Positions 60,321-64,000 of a stretch of 64,000 bases of DNA are shown in pieces. The position numbers and the translations under genes were made by a program. The notes under the pieces are model-generated. The model saw only the letters and a list, made by a program, of their open reading frames with translations. It was not told the origin of the DNA and did no database searches. Source of the stretch: Pseudooceanicola batsensis HTCC2597. Lineage in GTDB: Bacteria > Pseudomonadota > Alphaproteobacteria > Rhodobacterales > Rhodobacteraceae. The stretch is from positions 2,797,412 through 2,861,411 of the forward strand of contig NZ_CH724131.1 of assembly GCF_000152725.1 (NCBI RefSeq), given 5' to 3'. Position 1 is the first letter of the stretch. Each line of letters begins with the position of its first letter.

Positions 60321-61652
60321 CTACTGGCGCAGGGCGATCAGCCCCTTGAGCAGGTCCACCGCATAGGCCAGCTGATAATCCTCGTCGCGCAGCGCCGCCG
60401 CCTGCTCCGCCTCTTCGCGTTCCTGTTCGATCTGGCGGATCTGATCCTCGCTCAGGCTGTCGTTGTTCAGCGCGCCCCGCAGATCGGCCTCGGACCGGTT
60501 GCGGCGGCTCGTCGCCTCGTCCTCTTCCTCCTCGTCCGGCGTGCTGCGCGGCTGTTCGACGATGATGTCGGGCGAGACGCCGAGCGCCTGGATCGACCGG
60601 CCGGAGGGCGTGTAGTAGCGCGCCGTCGTCAGCCGCATCGCACCGTCCCCGCGCAGCGGCATCACCGTCTGCACCGATCCCTTGCCGAAGGACTTGGTGC
60701 CCACGACGATCGCCCGCCGGTGATCCTGCAGCGCGCCCGCCACGATCTCGGACGCCGAGGCCGAGCCGCCGTTGATCAGCACGACGATCGGCTTGCCGTC
60801 CATCAGATCGCCCTGCGTCGCGTTGAACCGCTCCCCGTCCTCGGGATTGCGGCCCCGGGTCGAGACGATTTCGCCCTTCTCGAGGAAGGTATCGGCCACC
60901 TTGATCGCCTGGGTCAGCAGCCCCCCCGGGTTGTTCCGCAGATCGAGCACGATGCCGTCGACCTCTTCCATGCCGCCGGCGGCCTCGATCTCGCGCTCCA
61001 GCCCCTCGACGAGGTTCGGCGTCGTCTGGTCGTTGAAGGTGGTCACGCGCGCCACGATGGCGTGGCCTTCGGTGCGCACCCGCGCCGCGGTGAGCTTGAT
61101 GGTGTCCCGGATGATCGAGACGTCGAACGGTTCGGCCTCGCCCTCGCGCACCACGGTCACGATGATCTCGGACCCGACCGGCCCGCGCATCAGATCCACC
61201 GCTTCGTCCAGCGTCAGGCCCAGCAGGCTCTCGCTGTCGACATGGGTGATGAAGTCGCCGGCCTCGATCCCAGCCTCGTCCGCCGGCGTCCCGTCCATGG
61301 GCGAGACGACCTTGACGAAACCTTCTTCCTGCGTGACCTCGATCCCCAGCCCGCCGAATTCGCCGCGGGTCTGGACACGCATCGCGCTGGCGTCGTCGGG
61401 GGAGAGATAGCTGGAATGCGGGTCGAGCGAGGTCAGCATCCCGTCGATCGCCGCCTCGATCAGCTTGGATTCATCGACCTCTTCCACGTATTGCGCCCGG
61501 ATACGCTCGAAGATGTCGCCGAACAGGTCGAGCTGTTCGTAGACGTTGCTGGATCGGGCACTGTCCTGCGCCAGCAGCGGTGCCGCCACCTGCGTCGATC
61601 CCAACAGCCCCGCCGTGATCCCGACCAGTCCCGCCACGATATGCTTTTTCAT
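60321..61652 (-). CDS. ctpA: S41 carboxyl-terminal processing protease CtpA
   Basis: 443 residues from the ATG at 61652 (AAGGA 9 bp upstream); ATG 61661 overlapping the previous stop is an alternative. A signal peptide (MKKHIVAGLVGITAGLLG...) precedes a PDZ domain (GFVKVVSPMDGTPADEAGIEAGDFITHV) and the S41 protease core: LRNNPGG, INGGSASASEIVAGAL with the nucleophile Ser, and GTKSFGKGSVQ with the general-base Lys. It trims periplasmic proteins and often controls cell-wall hydrolases. Confidence 0.93.
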   Translation of the reverse strand: MKKHIVAGLVGITAGLLGSTQVAAPLLAQDSARSSNVYEQLDLFGDIFERIRAQYVEEVDESKLIEAAIDGMLTSLDPHSSYLSPDDASAMRVQTRGEFGGLGIEVTQEEGFVKVVSPMDGTPADEAGIEAGDFITHVDSESLLGLTLDEAVDLMRGPVGSEIIVTVVREGEAEPFDVSIIRDTIKLTAARVRTEGHAIVARVTTFNDQTTPNLVEGLEREIEAAGGMEEVDGIVLDLRNNPGGLLTQAIKVADTFLEKGEIVSTRGRNPEDGERFNATQGDLMDGKPIVVLINGGSASASEIVAGALQDHRRAIVVGTKSFGKGSVQTVMPLRGDGAMRLTTARYYTPSGRSIQALGVSPDIIVEQPRSTPDEEEEDEATSRRNRSEADLRGALNNDSLSEDQIRQIEQEREEAEQAAALRDEDYQLAYAVDLLKGLIALRQ

Positions 61653-61657
61653 GCTCA

Positions 61658-62800
61658 TCATTCCTTCAGGCCCCGGAACCACTCTGCGGGGTCCTGCGGG
61701 ACGTTGTCCTGTCTGACTTCAATATAGAGCGTCTCGCTCCGTCCAGTTCCAGCCTCTTCCCCGCCGGCTTCGGTCAGCATTGCGCCAAGGTCTCCCTCCT
61801 GGCCGGCCATCAGCCCGATGGGGGCGCCGGCGGCCAGAATGTCGCCCGAGGCACCATAGACGACGTCGAGCCCGGCGAACACGAAAAGAATCCCCGGTTC
61901 CGGCTCAAGGATCATCACATTTCCGAGGTTCAGCAAAGGCCCGCGATACCGAATTGTCGCTGCCGTGGGGGATGTGACCAGCGCCCGTGGCCGTGTTGCG
62001 ACAACCACGCCCGGGCGTTCGATGCCCGCCGCGTCGGCCTCGCCCGGGCCGCGCAGCACCCGGCCCCGCACCGGCGAGGGGATTTCGCCCCGCCGGGTTC
62101 GGACCGGGGGCAGGTCCAGCGCCCGCTCGTCCTCGGCGATGCCCGCGAGGCCCGAGGCGAAGGCGCCGAGCGTCTCGGTCGAGGCGATCAGCAGGGCCGT
62201 CTTGATCGGGTCCTCGGTGAATTTCCTCGGCAGGTCGGTGCGGTCCGCCACCGCCTGGCTGAGGTCGGTGCGCGCCTCCTGCACGCCGCGCAGCCCGTCC
62301 GCCAGGGTGGCCGAGGCGCTCTGTTGCAACTGCCGCAGCACGCGCACCTCCTCGAGCCGCGCGCGCAGTCCCGCGGCCTTCGCATCCAGCGCGCGCGAGA
62401 CATCCGCGACGATCATCGCCGACCGCGCCGTTCCGACCGCGCCGGAGGGATGCAGGAAGACCGCCGGCGTGCCGGTGCCGCCCATCACCTGCAGGGTGCC
62501 CAGCAATTGCGCGATCTCGCCCTCGCGGGCCTGCAATTCGCGGTCGAGTTCCGCCTCGCGCGCGGTGACGCGTCGCAGCCCCTCGCGCATCGCCGCCAGT
62601 CCGGTCTCGAAGGCGCGCGTCGTTTCGGTCAGCGCGGCCACGCGGTCAGGCGCCGCCTCGGCCTCGGCCAGCAACTGCATGGCCGCCTCTATCTCCACCG
62701 CCGCGTCCGAGGCCGCGCGCGCCGGATCCGTGGCGGTCCGGCCCGGCAGGGGCAGGGCCAGGGCGACGACCAGGCAGGCAAGGCGGAGGCCGCGGTTCAT
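61658..62800 (-). CDS. EnvC-like protein with degenerate LytM (M23) domain
   Basis: 380 residues from the ATG at 62800, overlapping gpmI's stop (ATGA). A signal peptide is followed by long coiled coils (about 30-200). The C-terminal LytM/M23 fold is recognisable (IPSPVRGRVLRGPG, LLNLGNVMILEPEPGILFVFAGLDVV, GAPIGLMAG), but the zinc ligands are gone: the HxH position reads FAGL. EnvC proteins use such inactive domains to switch on cell-wall amidases at division. It sits between gpmI and ctpA, a common alphaproteobacterial order. Confidence 0.86.
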   Translation of the reverse strand: MNRGLRLACLVVALALPLPGRTATDPARAASDAAVEIEAAMQLLAEAEAAPDRVAALTETTRAFETGLAAMREGLRRVTAREAELDRELQAREGEIAQLLGTLQVMGGTGTPAVFLHPSGAVGTARSAMIVADVSRALDAKAAGLRARLEEVRVLRQLQQSASATLADGLRGVQEARTDLSQAVADRTDLPRKFTEDPIKTALLIASTETLGAFASGLAGIAEDERALDLPPVRTRRGEIPSPVRGRVLRGPGEADAAGIERPGVVVATRPRALVTSPTAATIRYRGPLLNLGNVMILEPEPGILFVFAGLDVVYGASGDILAAGAPIGLMAGQEGDLGAMLTEAGGEEAGTGRSETLYIEVRQDNVPQDPAEWFRGLKE

Positions 62801-64000
62801 GCGATCAGGCTCTCTCCCGTCATCTCGTCGGGCTGCGGCAGGCCCATGAGCGCGAGCAGCGTCGGCGCCAGATCCGCCAGCCGCCCGCTGCGCAGGCCGG
62901 CACCCTCCGGCCCGCCGATCAGCGCCACCGGAACGAGGTTCGTCGTATGCGCCGTATGCGGTCCGCCGGTCTCCGGGTCGACCATCACCTCGCAATTTCC
63001 GTGATCGGCGGTCAGGATCATGGCGCCTCCGGCCTTGTCCAGCGCCGCGACCACCCGGTCCAGCCCCCGGTCCACCGCTTCGCAGGCAGCGATGGCGGCC
63101 GCGAGATCGCCGGTATGGCCGACCATGTCGGGATTGGCATAATTGGTGACGATCAGGTCGTAGCCCTTCTCGATGGCATCGACGAAGCGGTCGGTGACCT
63201 CTTCGGAGGACATCTCGGGCTGCAGGTCATAGGTCGCGACCTTGGGCGAGAGCGGCATGTGCCGATCCTCGCCCGCCTTCTCGACCTCGACGCCGCCGTC
63301 CAGGAAGAAGGTCACATGCGGATACTTCTCGGTCTCGGCCAGGCGGAACTGCGTCCGGCCGTGCCGGGCCACCCATTCGCCGAGCGTGTTCACGATCTCC
63401 TGCTTGGGATAGCAGGTGGTCATGTAGGCCGTGTGATCGCGGGAATAATCCACCATCCCCAGCAGCCCGGCCCAGTCGGGACGCGGCCCCGTGTCGAAGG
63501 CGTCGAACCCCGGTTCGCCGATGGCGCGCAGGAGCTCGCGCGCGCGGTCGGCCCGGAAGTTCAGGCAGAAGAACCCGTCGCCCGCCCGCGCGCCCGAATA
63601 GTCGCCGATCACCGTCGGGGTGATGAATTCGTCCGTCTGGCCTGCGTCGTATCCCTGGTCGATGGCGGCGGAGGCAGTCTCGGCCCTGGCGCCCTCACCG
63701 CGCACCATGGCGGCATGGGCCGCGGCCACGCGGTCCCACCGGTTGTCGCGATCCATCGCGTAGTAGCGCCCGGACAGCGAGGCGATCCACGCGGTGCCGG
63801 GCATCGCCTCCTCGAGGTCCGACAGGTAGCCATGGGCCGACTTCGGCGCCACGTCCCGCCCGTCGGTCACGGCATGGAACGCGACCGGCACGCCCCTGGC
63901 CGCCAGCGCCGCGATCGCCGCCTTGATATGGCTGATGTGCCCGTGCACGCCGCCGTCCGACACCAGCCCCATGACATGGGCGGTCCCGCCCGTGGCCGTC
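62797..64000 (-). CDS. gpmI: 2,3-bisphosphoglycerate-independent phosphoglycerate mutase (5' end beyond window)
   Basis: The frame is open from the right edge to the TGA at 62797 (about 400 codons; full proteins have about 505), so the N-terminus with the phospho-Ser is missing. Visible motifs are MGLVSDGGVHGH, HAVTDGRDVAPKSA, NFRADRARELL, LIVTNYANPDMVGHTGD and ILTADHGNCE with metal-binding Asp/His. It interconverts 3- and 2-phosphoglycerate in glycolysis using Mn ions. First known gene of the gpmI-envC-ctpA unit. Confidence 0.96.
   Translation of the reverse strand, partial: TATGGTAHVMGLVSDGGVHGHISHIKAAIAALAARGVPVAFHAVTDGRDVAPKSAHGYLSDLEEAMPGTAWIASLSGRYYAMDRDNRWDRVAAAHAAMVRGEGARAETASAAIDQGYDAGQTDEFITPTVIGDYSGARAGDGFFCLNFRADRARELLRAIGEPGFDAFDTGPRPDWAGLLGMVDYSRDHTAYMTTCYPKQEIVNTLGEWVARHGRTQFRLAETEKYPHVTFFLDGGVEVEKAGEDRHMPLSPKVATYDLQPEMSSEEVTDRFVDAIEKGYDLIVTNYANPDMVGHTGDLAAAIAACEAVDRGLDRVVAALDKAGGAMILTADHGNCEVMVDPETGGPHTAHTTNLVPVALIGGPEGAGLRSGRLADLAPTLLALMGLPQPDEMTGESLIA

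Overview
The window reads as chromosomal DNA from a GC-rich alphaproteobacterium, most likely Rhodobacterales (Roseobacter/Paracoccaceae type). The main evidence is a RpoE-ChrR singlet-oxygen pair whose zinc and cupin ligands match the Rhodobacter type, MipZ instead of MinCDE, a MutL carrying the endonuclease motif expected where MutH is absent, a bacterial ALDH16-type double aldehyde dehydrogenase, and a protein with an IPLPA-type C-terminal sorting signal. No insertion sequence, prophage, integrase or CRISPR array was seen. Most of the window is well-kept core or niche genome with short intergenic gaps and many ATGA start/stop overlaps.

Layout, 1-14 kb: a membrane Ser/Thr kinase (cut by the left edge) is translationally coupled to an OmpA-like lipid/peptidoglycan-side protein (minus strand). 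Then on plus come an M15 peptidase, a methyltransferase, serB, and an ArsR/SRPBCC/YCII-like cluster that ends in a strong hairpin facing deoC-ALDH16 (minus; deoxyribose breakdown). A four-gene Mn/Zn-type ABC uptake operon (troABCD-like) follows, preceded by two identical palindromes spaced about three helical turns apart.

14-30 kb: a shortened DgoK homologue, a SulP anion transporter, a carboxymuconolactone-decarboxylase-like protein and polA lie on minus. An MFS carrier, gabD, a P1-family peptidase, a divergent creatinase, and a set of small membrane proteins with a kinase and an SDR follow. 30-42.6 kb: mipZ, mutL-rmuC, chrR-rpoE with a candidate sigma-E promoter, a divergent FAD oxidoreductase/DUF1365/SDR operon probably in the same stress regulon, an M20-type amidase, and a hybrid histidine kinase/OmpR-type regulator pair followed by a serine-less alpha/beta hydrolase.

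42.8-53.2 kb holds the most unusual locus: an LIV-type ABC importer whose genes are interleaved with a long-chain-type acyl-CoA ligase, a PaaK-like CoA ligase, an HhH glycosylase-like protein, and several small uncharacterised ORFs. It also has a low-GC spacer carrying a 26-bp dyad, a hairpin that sequesters a ribosome binding site, and a strong hairpin after the binding-protein gene. I infer a coupled import-and-CoA-activation system for an organic acid; the substrate is unknown.

53-64 kb: a pseudo-caspase with peptidoglycan-binding domains, an MscS-type channel, a sorting-signal protein with FG-GAP-like repeats, rpmJ, tRNA-Val(GAC), an N-formylglutamate amidohydrolase, and the ctpA/envC-like/gpmI cluster, cut by the right edge. 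A short dispersed intergenic motif appears three times in the window.
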